Positions 24,969 through 34,103 of a stretch of 64,000 nt of DNA are shown piece after piece. Numbering within the stretch: position 1 is the stretch's first letter; the number at the start of each line of letters is the position of its first letter. The stretch is from JAKACA01 sp963735115 (GTDB lineage: Bacteria; Actinomycetota; Acidimicrobiia; Acidimicrobiales; Bog-793). The position numbers and the translations under genes were made by a program. The stretch spans positions 372,001 to 436,000 of the forward strand of contig CAVTJR010000003.1 in NCBI GenBank assembly GCA_963735115.1. The letters run 5' to 3'. The notes under the pieces are model-generated. The model had not been told where the DNA came from, made no database searches, and saw only the letters and a list, made by a program, of their open reading frames with translations.

Positions 24969-25784
24969 TCAGCGCAGCCCGGCGAAGAGGTCGTCCTCCG
25001 GCGTCGGGTGGCCGGTCGTGTCGTGCGCCCGCACGTACGCCTCGATCGAGAAGACCTGCTTGAACAGGTCCAATCCAAGGTCGAGGAAGAAGGAGTTGTC
25101 GGTCTGGCTGGCGTGGGCTTCGAGCGCCCGGAACTTCGTCTCGGCGAAGGCGGCGCAGTCGATGTAGGCGGCGATGAGTTCGTCGGGCGTGCCGAAGTCG
25201 ACGGCATCGCTGGCTTCCTGCGGTGGCTCCACGCCGGCGCCGCGCAACACGCTCACGAAACCCTCCATGGCCGACAGCGGGATCACCGGGTAGTACAGCT
25301 TCTTCGGTATGCCGGTGGAAGCTACGGCCGCCACGGTGATGCGGTGTGCCTGGATGTGGTCGGGGTGCCCGTAGAAGCCGTTCTCGTCGTAGGTCACCAC
25401 GACATCGGGCTGGTACTTCTCCATCAGCGTCGCTAGGCGACCGGCGGCCTCGGCGACAGGGGTCTGCCAAAAGACGCCCGGCTCGTCGTTCTGCGGCCAG
25501 CCCATCATGCCGGAGTCGTGGTAGCCGAGCAGCTCGAGGTCGCTGATCCCGAGCAGTCGGCGGCTCTCGTCGAGCTCGCCGCGGCGGTGCGCCTTCACGA
25601 GCTCCTCGTCATGGCCGGGATCACCCGGCACAGAGCCGTCCGGGGCGTTACCCAACTCTCCGTTCGTGCACGTCACGAGGACCGTCTGCACGCCTTCGTC
25701 GACGTACTTGGCGAGGATGCCGCCCGTCGACGACGCCTCGTCGTCGGGGTGGGCGTGCACGGCCATGAGGGTGAGGCGCTCCAT
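24969..25784 (-). CDS. mca: PIG-L deacetylase family, probable mycothiol S-conjugate amidase
   Basis: A 271-residue LmbE-like zinc hydrolase. The metal motif is MAVHAHPDDEASSTGG at residues about 7-22, with a later VVTYDENGFYGHPDH. Both match Mca/MshB enzymes, and the QxxDEELVKAHRRGELDES region fits Mca. The frame is open far upstream (to 26525), but ATG 25784 gives the conserved N-terminus. Mca cleaves mycothiol S-conjugates to mercapturic acids and glucosaminyl-inositol during detoxification; MshB is the alternative. Along with the thiol-disulfide fusion protein nearby it points to mycothiol as the cell's thiol. Confidence 0.86.
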   Translation of the reverse strand: MERLTLMAVHAHPDDEASSTGGILAKYVDEGVQTVLVTCTNGELGNAPDGSVPGDPGHDEELVKAHRRGELDESRRLLGISDLELLGYHDSGMMGWPQNDEPGVFWQTPVAEAAGRLATLMEKYQPDVVVTYDENGFYGHPDHIQAHRITVAAVASTGIPKKLYYPVIPLSAMEGFVSVLRGAGVEPPQEASDAVDFGTPDELIAAYIDCAAFAETKFRALEAHASQTDNSFFLDLGLDLFKQVFSIEAYVRAHDTTGHPTPEDDLFAGLR

Positions 25785-25850
25785 CGCCGCGACACTAACG
25801 GTCGTCCTCGGGCCGGAGCGGGCGGTGGGGGCGTTCAGTAGCGTGCGACC

Positions 25851-26840
25851 GTGGTCACCGAACTGGACCTGCCCGAGTCCTTCCGTGCGCGCATCCTCAC
25901 CTCGGGCGCGGGCGAACGAGGCGAGCGGGCGCGCTGGCTGCGCGACCTGCCTGACGTCGTGGCCACACTCGCCGAGCGCTGGGAGCTCCGGTTGGGCGAG
26001 CTTCTCCCTCTCTCGTGGAGCTATATCGTGACCGCCACGCGCCAGTCGGGCGACGCCTGCGTGCTCAAGATCGAGCTCCCCGTCGATGACGACGGCGAGG
26101 GCGCCGCCCGCGAGGCGCTGACGTTGCGTCTCGCCGGACCGTCGGCCGTTCGCCTCTTCGAAGAGGACGCCGAGAGCGGGGCGTTGCTCCTCGAACGGGC
26201 GACGGGCGGACCGCTGGCCGATGTCTGCGACGGTGACGACGACCGCGCCACGGAGATCCTCGCCTCCGCCATGACAGGCTTTTGGGCACCGGCGCAAGCC
26301 GACTGCGGCCTCCCACCCTTGAGCAGGCTGGAGGACACCTTCGAGCGGTTCGATCGTGGCCGACACGGTGCAAGCTTTCGCGGGAAAGACCTCGCCGAGA
26401 CCCTCGCCGAGATCGACAGCGGCCTTCGCGACCTGCGCGCGGCCGTCGTGACGGCCCGCCGCGTCCTGCAGGAGCTGCTGGCCAACCGGGCGCCGACGTC
26501 CGTGGTTCACGGCGACCTCCATCACGACAACGTCCTTTCGGACGAGGCGCGGGGTTGGCTTGTGGTGGATCCGAAGGGCTTCGCCGGTGACGCCGGCTAC
26601 GACACCGGCGCCATGCTCTACAACCCCTTCGACTACATCGCCCGCGTCCCCGACGTCGAGCCGCTCGTGCGGCGTCGGCTCGACCTCATGTCGGGCATGG
26701 TCGGCATCGACGCCGACCTCGTGGCGGCCTGGGGCTACGTCAAGTGCGTCCTCTCACTGTTGTGGAGCCTCGAGGGCGAGGAGCTGGAGCGCGATGACGT
26801 CCGCCTGCGGGTGATGTCGGCGCTCAGGAAGCTCATCTGA
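25851..26840 (+). CDS. Streptomycin 6-phosphotransferase/hydroxyurea kinase family protein
   Basis: A 329-residue kinase of the APH(6)/hydroxyurea phosphotransferase group. The catalytic loop is VVHGDLHHDNVLSD (about residue 218) and the metal loop is GWLVVDPKGFAGDAGYD. The N-lobe keeps ACVLKIELP with the ATP-binding Lys. The GTG start at 25851 is divergent from mca with 66 bp between. Homologues in soil actinobacteria phosphorylate aminoglycosides or unknown small molecules. Resistance is possible but cannot be claimed from sequence alone, as the C-lobe substrate site is not diagnostic. Confidence 0.82.
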   Translation: MVTELDLPESFRARILTSGAGERGERARWLRDLPDVVATLAERWELRLGELLPLSWSYIVTATRQSGDACVLKIELPVDDDGEGAAREALTLRLAGPSAVRLFEEDAESGALLLERATGGPLADVCDGDDDRATEILASAMTGFWAPAQADCGLPPLSRLEDTFERFDRGRHGASFRGKDLAETLAEIDSGLRDLRAAVVTARRVLQELLANRAPTSVVHGDLHHDNVLSDEARGWLVVDPKGFAGDAGYDTGAMLYNPFDYIARVPDVEPLVRRRLDLMSGMVGIDADLVAAWGYVKCVLSLLWSLEGEELERDDVRLRVMSALRKLI

Positions 26841-27594
26841 GCGCTACCGCCCGACGGTGGTCGTCGGTGGTCAGCTTGAGCAAGCGGGTCCCGATGATCG
26901 CAGCCGTTGCAGCGCTGCCAAGTGCGAGGGCGAGCGGCACGAGGGTGTAGAGGCCGAAGAAGAGCGCCGTGACGACGGCGATCGAGGCGAATGCCTCGCT
27001 GGCGAGGTAGGCGAGCCATGCGTGCAACACCGCGGGGCGCCCCGGGTGGTGTGGCGGCAGCAGATCACGCATCGCCTGATAGGGAAACCACAGGTTGATG
27101 ATGGGGATGAACCATGAGACCACGCCGAGGGCTGGCGAGCGCCGGGCTGGATAACCGAGATCTAGGGCGGTCTGGGCGGCACTGTACTGCCAGATGAGAA
27201 ACGCGATCGCCGCCGCCAGCGTCAGCAGGGAGAGCAGGTTGAGGGCGATGGCGGCGGCACCAACCCCGCCGGAAAATGGGAAGACTGGCGGCGCCGCGTT
27301 CGGGTTGCTGCGGGCTGTGTCAATGGCCTTTCGGAAGGCCGAGAAGACCCGGTGATAGACGGCTGACGCGGCGGCGAGTTGCACGAGCTCGACTGTCAAC
27401 CACGTCCAGACGGCGCCCCGCGCCCAGCGCCACATTCGGAGCTCGCTCGCGAGGGCAACCGCCGGGTCCGGGCGGGGAGGACCGAAGTAGCTGGCCGATG
27501 CGGCGGCGGCCGTGTGGGCAGACCACTGCCGACCGTCCCACCAGCGCCACGATGCCACCCGCCACGGGTCCGGGTACCAGCCCGACGGCGGCAT
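26833..27594 (-). CDS. DUF2510-DUF4328 membrane protein
   Basis: About 253 residues. The N-terminus is a DUF2510 motif, PSGWYPDPWRVASWRWWDGRQWS, typical of actinobacterial membrane proteins. A DUF4328 region follows with four or so hydrophobic segments and the conserved GVVSWFIPIINLWFPYQAMRDL. The frame is open to 27765, but residues before the WYPDP motif are not family-like. ATG 27594 is used with only a weak ribosome site, so the start is uncertain. It converges on the kinase gene with an 8-bp overlap. Function is unknown; likely an integral membrane protein of the cell envelope. Confidence 0.78.
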   Translation of the reverse strand: MPPSGWYPDPWRVASWRWWDGRQWSAHTAAAASASYFGPPRPDPAVALASELRMWRWARGAVWTWLTVELVQLAAASAVYHRVFSAFRKAIDTARSNPNAAPPVFPFSGGVGAAAIALNLLSLLTLAAAIAFLIWQYSAAQTALDLGYPARRSPALGVVSWFIPIINLWFPYQAMRDLLPPHHPGRPAVLHAWLAYLASEAFASIAVVTALFFGLYTLVPLALALGSAATAAIIGTRLLKLTTDDHRRAVALR

Positions 27595-27899
27595 CACCTT
27601 GAATGCACCGTTGACCCGCTCCCGCCTCTCGACGGGCTTGCCACGAGTGCGCTCGTCATGGCTCGATCCTGCCAGGTTCACGTCCGTACGCTGCGGCAGC
27701 GCCTCGGGTGATCGGACATGAGTGCGCACCGCGATCGACCACGGCGGCTTCGGAGCAGGAGGCAAAACCTAGGGGTGGCCGCCTCGAAAGATGGGGGCAT
27801 GCCCCGATGCGGGGCGAGGCGGCGCCACCGTACCGTCACAGTGCTACCCGACAGTGAACGCCGACGACCTCCATCCGCGCTCGAGCAAAAGGAGAGATG

Positions 27900-29003
27900 A
27901 TGGAACAGGACGTAGCTCTACACGACTCTTCTGGGCAGGCGATCCAGAGATCACGGAGAGCGCTCTTGCTCGGTGGGGCCGCCGGCCTCGCGGTGGCAGC
28001 AGCGGGCACGTTGGTGGCGGCGTCGCCGGCGGAGGCGGCGCCGGGCGGCGACCTGATCCTCGGCAAGTCGAACTCGGCCGGCGCCCATGAGACCGACCTC
28101 GTGTCGTCGAACCACAAGGATCCGTTTCCCACCCTCGCCGCCAGCACGGCTTGCATCGTCAATACCGACAATGCCATCGCCCTCTACGCCTACGACAACG
28201 GCGGGCGCGAGTTCGACGGGCGAGTGGGCAAGAACGCCATTGTCGCCGAAGTGCGTGGCAAAGGCGACGGGACCGGCAACACCAGTGCGGCCATCATGGC
28301 CGAGAACACAGGTGGGGGAGCGGCCATTCAGGCTCAGGTGAAGTACGGAAGCCCCGCCATCATCGCCCTCTCATCAGGGCCGGAGGCCGCCGTCTTCGCG
28401 AGCGACTCGAGCACCTACGGCACCGGTACGGGGCCCGGAGTCCTCGTCGAGCTCACCAATGAGAACCCCTCTGCCGCCGTGCAGGCGAACACAACCGGGA
28501 CGGGGGCCGGGGTCGTCACGCAGCTCAGCAACAAGAAGGGCACTGGCGACGCTGTGCAGGCGATCAACTACGGCCTCGGATACGGGGTTTCGGTGTCGCT
28601 CCTGAACCCCGACAATTTGCTCGCTGCGATCTTCGCCTCCACGGCTGGTGCCGGGCCTGCCATCGAGGCCTCCACGACCGGGAGCGGCAATGCCCTCGAG
28701 GTCGACGGCCCCGTGCAGTTCTCGACGAGCGGTCTTGTGACCGTTGCAGCCGGCGAAGAAAGCGTCACGGTTACCGTGGCCGGCCTGACGGAGTCGTCCA
28801 TGATCCTCGCCACGCTGCAGAGCGACGCCACGTCGGGCGGCGTCCCGATCGCGGTGGCGAGTGCCGTTCTCGGTGCGAGCGTTGGGGGCGGAGCGCCGCC
28901 CTCCTTCACGATCACCCTCAGCGCCAACGCGCCCGCCAGCCCCGCTGTGACCAATGTCGCCTGGTTCGTTCTGCAGGGTCCGAGCTCGGCAACCTCGCCG
29001 TAG
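27900..29003 (+). CDS. Tat-exported repeat protein of unknown function
   Basis: A 367-residue secreted protein. The signal is a twin-arginine type: SRRALLLGGAAGLAVAAAG then a cleavage-like ASPAEAAPG (residues about 18-48). The ATG at 27900 has AGGAG 5 nt upstream; an ATG one codon earlier is the alternative. The mature part is Gly/Ala/Thr/Ser-rich. It has about six loose repeats of the form G-x-G-x-A-(I/V)-x-A-x-x-(T/S), for example NTSAAIMAENTGGGAAIQA, TGPGVLVELTNENPSAAV and AGPAIEASTTGSGNALEVDG. These suggest a right-handed beta-helix or tail-spike-like solenoid. It ends with a beta-sandwich-like domain. No enzyme signature. Confidence 0.75.
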   Translation: MEQDVALHDSSGQAIQRSRRALLLGGAAGLAVAAAGTLVAASPAEAAPGGDLILGKSNSAGAHETDLVSSNHKDPFPTLAASTACIVNTDNAIALYAYDNGGREFDGRVGKNAIVAEVRGKGDGTGNTSAAIMAENTGGGAAIQAQVKYGSPAIIALSSGPEAAVFASDSSTYGTGTGPGVLVELTNENPSAAVQANTTGTGAGVVTQLSNKKGTGDAVQAINYGLGYGVSVSLLNPDNLLAAIFASTAGAGPAIEASTTGSGNALEVDGPVQFSTSGLVTVAAGEESVTVTVAGLTESSMILATLQSDATSGGVPIAVASAVLGASVGGGAPPSFTITLSANAPASPAVTNVAWFVLQGPSSATSP

Positions 29004-29033
29004 CCGACGCCTCGTGCGCCCCGGAGGCGGTCT

Positions 29034-31112
29034 TCAGGCGGCGGCGCCCAGCACCGCCGGTAGCTCGCCGCTGTAGAGCACGGCGAGGAACTGCACAGCC
29101 CTTGTGAGGGCGATGTAGAGCAGGCCTGCACCGCCCGGCTCGTCGAGGATGAGCCGCGGCTCGGTCACGACGACGGCGTCGAATTCGAGACCCTTGGCCA
29201 GCTCCGGCCGGACGAGGGCGACGTGGCCGGCGAGGCTGGCATGCCCGTAGGGCACGAGCGGGAGGGCGCCGGCCGCCAGGCCGTCGGCGATCTCGCCGTG
29301 CAAGGAAGCGGAGGCGATGACTGCGACGGAGTGATGCTCGTCCACGAGGCTGCCGACGACCGAGGCGACAGAGAGGCCGAGCTCGCCCGTGTCGCAGCGC
29401 AGCCAGGCGGGCTCCCGGCCGGAGGAGCGCACCGACGTCGTCGGGCGCAGGCCGGGCGACGTCGCCCGCAGGACGTGGTTGGCCACGTGCATGATCTCAT
29501 CGGGCACCCGGTAGCCGACGGAGAGCTCCTCGACCCGGCTGCCCGCCGGATTGCCGAGAGCGGCCAGCGTCACCTCCCAGTCGACGGGGGCGGCCGGCGC
29601 CGTGGCCTGGGCGAGGTCGCCGAGGATCGTGAACGAGCGGCCGTCGAGGGAGCGACGGGCGACCATGCGCAGCGCCATGGGTGAGAGATCCTGCGCCTCG
29701 TCCACCACGACGTGGCCGTAGCGACGGGGACTCCCGCCGAGGTAGGCACGTGCTTCGTCGAGCAGCGCCAGATCGGCCGAGGTCCAGGGCTCGTCGGCGA
29801 CCACCGGGGCGAGAGGCCGCCGGAGCAGCGCTTGCTCGTCGGGGGAGAGCAGCCCGTGGCTGGCCGCCCGCAGCAGCGCCGGCTTGGCGTACAGAGACCT
29901 GACCAAGGCGACAGGGCTCTGTGCAGGCCAGACGCGGTTGAGGATCGCCTGGAAGGGCCTGTCCTTGCCGAGCTCCACCAGCACCTCCTCAAGATCGCCT
30001 TCCAGCTCGGGGCGCGTGCGGGCGAGCCGGCCCATTACCGCGCGCCCTATGGCCCGTCGGAAGCGTCCCCGCCGCTCGCCGAGCGCTCCACCGGACTCGA
30101 GCGACTGCCGAGCGAGCTCGGCGATGGCAACCGCGTCGATGCTCACGATTCCCCAGCGAGTCGAGGCTCCCAGGTTCGATGTCGGAGGGCGCACGGCCGC
30201 TTCGGCGGCCCGGGCGATGACCTCCGCCATGCGGAGGTCGCCCTTCAGGGCGGCCACATCAGCTGCTTCCTCGGCCTTCACCCGCCAGTCGCTGCACAAG
30301 CCCGCCAACGTTGTCTGTGCCACTGCCACTTCTCCCAGCGACGGCAGCACCTCGCCGATGTAGGCGAGAAACACCCGGTTGGGTCCCAGCACGAGCGCCC
30401 CGTGGCGCTCGAGGTGCTCGCGGTGCTCGTAGAGCAACCAGGCGGCCCGGTGGAGCCCGACTGCGGTCTTGCCGGTGCCGGGGCCGCCCTGCACGATGAC
30501 GGGCACGTCGAGGGGTGCCCTGATGATGGCGTCCTGCTCGGCGGCGATGGTGGCGACGATGTCGCGCATCGCTCCGGTGCGTGCACGGCCGAGCTCAGCG
30601 AGCAGCGGGTCGGGCAGACCGCTGGCGGAGGCGACCGACTTCGCCTGAGGGTCGTGGAAGTCCTCGTCGACGATGTCGGCGAGCTGCCGCTCCTCGAGGA
30701 TGAAGCGGCGGCGCAGCCTGAGGCCGAAGGGGTCTCGGAAGGTGGCTCGATAGAAGGGGATCGAGACCGGCGCCCGCCAGTCCACCACGACGGGGTCGCC
30801 GAGCGCATCCTCCACGTGACGACGGCCGATGTGCCAGCTCTCACCGCCCTCCTCGTCGATGCGCCCGAAACAGAGCGGGCCGAGGCTGGCAGACATCGAT
30901 GCGGCACGCTGGCGGAGGAAGCGATGGGCGATCGTGGCGTCCCAGTCGCCCGGGGCGCGTTCGGCGGCGTCGGCCACCGCCAGGGCGGAGCGGGCCTCCA
31001 TCTGGGCAAGCAGGGCGTAGGCGGCGTCGAGGTACTCCTGCTCGGCCGAGCGTGCGGCGCCACCCTCAACAGGCGCGGCACCGCCAGGCGAACTCGCGGC
31101 CGCATCCCCCAC
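29034..31112 (-). CDS. helR: HelD/HelR-type UvrD-like ATPase (RNA polymerase recycling motor)
   Basis: A 692-residue UvrD/Rep-like superfamily 1 protein. Motifs in order are VIVQGGPGTGKTAVGLHRAAWLLY (Walker A, about residue 210), LGPNRVFLAYIGEVLPSLGE, VVVDEAQDLSPMALRMVARR (motif II) and ALTRAVQFLAVLYSGELP at the end. The N-terminal part with WHIGRRHVEDALGDPVVVDWRAPVSIPFYRAT matches HelD proteins, which remove or recycle stalled RNA polymerase rather than unwind DNA. Actinobacterial HelR members displace rifamycins from RNA polymerase. That role here is inference. The plus-strand neighbour starts 66 bp away, divergently. Confidence 0.87.
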   Translation of the reverse strand: MGDAAASSPGGAAPVEGGAARSAEQEYLDAAYALLAQMEARSALAVADAAERAPGDWDATIAHRFLRQRAASMSASLGPLCFGRIDEEGGESWHIGRRHVEDALGDPVVVDWRAPVSIPFYRATFRDPFGLRLRRRFILEERQLADIVDEDFHDPQAKSVASASGLPDPLLAELGRARTGAMRDIVATIAAEQDAIIRAPLDVPVIVQGGPGTGKTAVGLHRAAWLLYEHREHLERHGALVLGPNRVFLAYIGEVLPSLGEVAVAQTTLAGLCSDWRVKAEEAADVAALKGDLRMAEVIARAAEAAVRPPTSNLGASTRWGIVSIDAVAIAELARQSLESGGALGERRGRFRRAIGRAVMGRLARTRPELEGDLEEVLVELGKDRPFQAILNRVWPAQSPVALVRSLYAKPALLRAASHGLLSPDEQALLRRPLAPVVADEPWTSADLALLDEARAYLGGSPRRYGHVVVDEAQDLSPMALRMVARRSLDGRSFTILGDLAQATAPAAPVDWEVTLAALGNPAGSRVEELSVGYRVPDEIMHVANHVLRATSPGLRPTTSVRSSGREPAWLRCDTGELGLSVASVVGSLVDEHHSVAVIASASLHGEIADGLAAGALPLVPYGHASLAGHVALVRPELAKGLEFDAVVVTEPRLILDEPGGAGLLYIALTRAVQFLAVLYSGELPAVLGAAA

Positions 31113-31178
31113 GCCGCCAATCTAGATCCGAGCGCCGGGGTCGCCGGACGGACCCGCCACCATGCCAAGCTGGCGGGC

Positions 31179-32486
31179 GTGGGATCGGTGCGCATTGCCC
31201 TCGGGCTCCTTCTCGTGGCAGTGACGTTGGCGAGCATGGTGTCGACCCTCGTCACGCCACGGGGCGACTCGCCGTTTCAGCTGATCGGGCGGATCGCCAC
31301 CCGCACCACGCGTCTGGTCGTCGTCGCCTTCTCTCGGCTCTTCGAGGACTTCGAGGTCAAAGACACGATCCTTGCCACCATGGGGCCGCTGGCGTTGCTG
31401 GCGCAGCTGGTGACGTTTCTCTCCCTGTTCCTGCTCGGCTACTCGCTGGCGCAGTGGCCCTACGTCGGTCTATGGGCCGTGGCTGTCCGCCAGGCGGGCT
31501 CTTCCATGTTCACGGTGGGCCTTGCACACGTGTCCGCGCACAGCAACGACGTCCTCGTCATCCTGGCGGCGGCCACGGGGGCCGTCGCCATCGCCCTTCA
31601 GATCGGCTACCTGCCGGCCATCTACCAGGCTTTCAACCGACGCGAGTCGTTGGTGACCTTGTTGGAGGCCCGCGCGGGGCTACCGGCGTGGGGTCCGGAG
31701 CTGCTCGCACGCCACCAGCTGATCCAGACCCTCGACGCTCTCCCAAAGTTGTACAGCTCCTGGGAGCAGTGGGCGGCGGAGGTATCCGAGAGCCATACGA
31801 GCTATCCGGTCCTGCTCCTCTTCCGCTCCCCGGCCCCGTGGTACTCCTGGGTGCTCTCCCTGCTGGCCGTGCTCGACGCGTGCGCCATGCAGCTCGCCCT
31901 CATGCCCTCAGCTGCCCCCAGCGAGGCGAGGATGTGCCTGCGGATGGGCTTCACGTGCCTGCGGCGCATCGCGTCTTCGTTGCGCTGGTCATTCGACCCC
32001 GACCCCTTGCCGGGCGCCCCCTTGCAGTTGAGCTTCGAGGAGTTCGAGTACGCCGTCGAGGTCTTGGCCACGACCGGCTTCCCGATGGAACGGACGCCGC
32101 TGGAGGCCTGGCCGCACTTTCAGGGCTGGCGGGTCAACTATGAGGCGATCGCCTACCGGCTGGCGGATCGTGTCGTCGCCCCGAGGGGGCCGTGGTCGGG
32201 AGAGCGGCGGCACCTCTCGGAGTCGCTCCAGATGCCCGTGCGGCCCCCGCACCGGTCGCCCGACGGCAGCACCAAGGACGAGACCGGCTACCGGCGCGGC
32301 GCCGACCTCGCCCCCACGCTGAAGAAGCTCCGGGCCGGCCCCGGTCCGTCACGCGCAGCCGCGCGGCCGGAATCCGCTGGACCGCCTCCGCCCGAACCGG
32401 CGCCAGCGCCATCGCCGACGCTCTCGCCCGACGGTCGCTCGGAGGAGCCGCCCGGGCCACAGCCCGGACCTCGCGGTGGCCTCTGA
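31179..32486 (+). CDS. Channel-like membrane protein (unrecognised), Pro-rich C-terminus
   Basis: About 435 residues from GTG 31179; the frame is open much further upstream, but that is shadow of the helR gene. One hydrophobic segment lies at the start, then a pair: GPLALLAQLVTFLSLFLLGYSLAQW and NDVLVILAAATGAVAIALQIGYL. Between them is QAGSSMFTVGLAHVSAHS. The layout TM, S-x-x-FTVG, TM resembles the pore of two-TM potassium channels, but the filter TVGYG is replaced by TVGLA. A helical cytoplasmic domain (about residues 170-360) follows, then a Pro/Ser-rich tail. Its stop overlaps the aroA ATG (TGATG). I do not recognise a named family; the channel idea is inference. Confidence 0.6.
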   Translation: MGSVRIALGLLLVAVTLASMVSTLVTPRGDSPFQLIGRIATRTTRLVVVAFSRLFEDFEVKDTILATMGPLALLAQLVTFLSLFLLGYSLAQWPYVGLWAVAVRQAGSSMFTVGLAHVSAHSNDVLVILAAATGAVAIALQIGYLPAIYQAFNRRESLVTLLEARAGLPAWGPELLARHQLIQTLDALPKLYSSWEQWAAEVSESHTSYPVLLLFRSPAPWYSWVLSLLAVLDACAMQLALMPSAAPSEARMCLRMGFTCLRRIASSLRWSFDPDPLPGAPLQLSFEEFEYAVEVLATTGFPMERTPLEAWPHFQGWRVNYEAIAYRLADRVVAPRGPWSGERRHLSESLQMPVRPPHRSPDGSTKDETGYRRGADLAPTLKKLRAGPGPSRAAARPESAGPPPPEPAPAPSPTLSPDGRSEEPPGPQPGPRGGL

Positions 32487-33812
32487 TGGGAGGCGATGCC
32501 GAGCCGGCACCGATGGATCCCCTCCAGCTCAGCGAAGTAGAGGTGGTGCCCGCCGGCCCCCTCGTCGGCATTTGCCGGGCTCCCACGAGCAAGAGCGTCA
32601 CGAACCGGCTGCTGCTCATGGCGGCTCTGGCGAACGGGAGGAGCCGACTCGTCGACGTGCTGCGCAGCGACGACACGGCCGTGATGATGACCGCCTTGCG
32701 CTCCCTCGGTGCCGGGGTGGTGGACGGGGGCGGGAGCGCCATCGAGGTGGCGGGCACGGATGGCCACCTGCTCGAGCCGAGCGGCGTCCTCACTGCCGGC
32801 CTCTCGGGCACGACGCTGCGCTGGTTGGCTGCCGCCGCCCTCCTCGTAGGCGGCACTGTCGTCCTCGACGGCGAGCCGCCCTTGAGGCGACGACCGATCC
32901 GCCCTTTGCTGCAGGCGCTCGCCGCCCTCGGGGCCGAGATCGAGAGCAACGGGGGACAGCCACCGCTCCGCATCACCTCGAAGGGGCTGGGCGGCGGGCA
33001 CGTCCGCGTCGACGCGGCCGAGAGCTCTCGAATTCGCGACGAGCTTGCTCCTCGTGTCGCCGTATGCAGACGCCGACGTGGAGCTCGAGGTCGCCAACCT
33101 CGGGGCTGCCGGCTATGTGGAGCTCACCCTCGAGGCGATGTCGCGATGGGGAGCGAGCGTGGGCCGCAGCGACGCCGGTTTCTACGTCGTGTCGGCTGGC
33201 CGTCACTACCAAGGACGCCACGAGGTGGTCGAATACGACGCCAGCGCTGCCGGCCACCTCTTCGCCTTGGCGATGGCGACAGGCGGCAGCATCACCGTGC
33301 GGAACGTTGTCGCCACGCTCCAACCCGATGGCGGGCTGACGGAGGTGTTCGCTGCAATGGGCGCTCGCGTCGAGCCGGCGGCTGACGGCGGAGTCACCGT
33401 CAGCCGCCGGGGGAGGATGGGCGGAGTCGAGGTGGATGTCTCTGCCGTGCCTGACCAGGTGCCGACGCTCGCCGCCCTCGGAGCTTTGGCGGAGGGCACG
33501 ACGCGCCTTGTGAGGGTGTCGGTCGCCCGCGGCCACGAGACCGACCGCGTGAGCGCCATCGCCCGGGAGCTACGCAAGCTCGGAGCCGGCGTCGAGGAGC
33601 CAGGCGACGCACTCGTCGTGCACGGTGGCCGCCCGCTGAGAGGCGCCGTCGTCGAGACCTACGACGATCACCGCATGGCCATGGCCTTGTCCTCGCTGGC
33701 GGCCGCCGTTCCCGGTGTCGTTATCCGAGATCCGGGCTGCGTGCGCAAGACCTACCCCGCCTACTGGAGGGACGCCGCCGAGCTCGGCATGTGCCTCCGA
33801 CCGACGACGTAG
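32486..33812 (+). pseudogene. aroA: 3-phosphoshikimate 1-carboxyvinyltransferase, one-base frameshift
   Basis: EPSP synthase in two frames. The first (to about 33029) has APTSKSVTNRLLLMAAL, LSGTTLRWLAAAALL and RRRPIRPLLQALAALGA. The second (from about 33030) has TSLLLVSPYADADVELEV, YDASAAGHLFALAM, HETDRVSAIARELRKLGAG and TYDDHRMAMALS, PGCVRKTYPAYW. Dropping one base at 33029-33030 joins them. Omitting G33030 restores Ser-Gln-Phe, the family's substrate-binding SSQF motif, and gives 441 residues, the normal length. The enzyme joins shikimate 3-phosphate and PEP in aromatic amino acid synthesis and is usually essential. A sequencing or assembly error is therefore more likely than true inactivation. 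The start overlaps the upstream stop; ATG 32513 is an alternative. Confidence 0.85.
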
Positions 33813-33851
33813 CGTCCGGCTGCTCCCGTTGCGTCCGGCGCGGAGGCGCCG

Positions 33852-34103
33852 TCAGCTGGGGCGACGGCGCAGCGCGGGCGGGAAGGCGGCGTGGTCGATC
33901 TCGAAGTCGCGGAGCAGGCTCGACGGGCCACCGGCGATGTGCTCGTCGCCGAGGGTGAGGCGCACGGAGCGTTGGCCAGGGCGTTCGACGGGCGTATAGC
34001 CGAGGAGCAGCCCGCCGGGGCCGACGGCCTCGCTGGCGTCCGCGACGGCGAGGATGCGGCCGCTGTCGTCGTAGATGACGTGGACGTCGCGTGGGACCGT
34101 CAT
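33852..34103 (-). CDS. Small hypothetical protein in luciferase-like operon
   Basis: An 83-residue soluble protein beginning MTVPRDVHVIYDDSGRI, with a likely beta-strand pattern and a central GPGGLLLGYTPVERPGQ segment. The ATG at 34103 overlaps the stop of the previous gene (ATGA), so it is translationally coupled to it. The frame is open a little upstream, but this start fits the coupling. No family recognised. Its fixed position third in an operon behind a luciferase-like enzyme suggests an accessory role, which is inference. Confidence 0.6.
   Translation of the reverse strand: MTVPRDVHVIYDDSGRILAVADASEAVGPGGLLLGYTPVERPGQRSVRLTLGDEHIAGGPSSLLRDFEIDHAAFPPALRRRPS

Noticed and set aside
29712..31178. 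Long upstream extension of the plus-strand membrane protein frame over the helR gene
   Set aside because: The extension is antisense to conserved HelR motifs and has no protein family features; GTG 31179 starts the hydrophobic N-terminus.
33029..33030. Programmed +1 frameshift in aroA
   Set aside because: No slippery codon run, stalling stop codon or Shine-Dalgarno-like stimulator is visible, and other genes nearby have similar single-base indels; an error or mutation is simpler.
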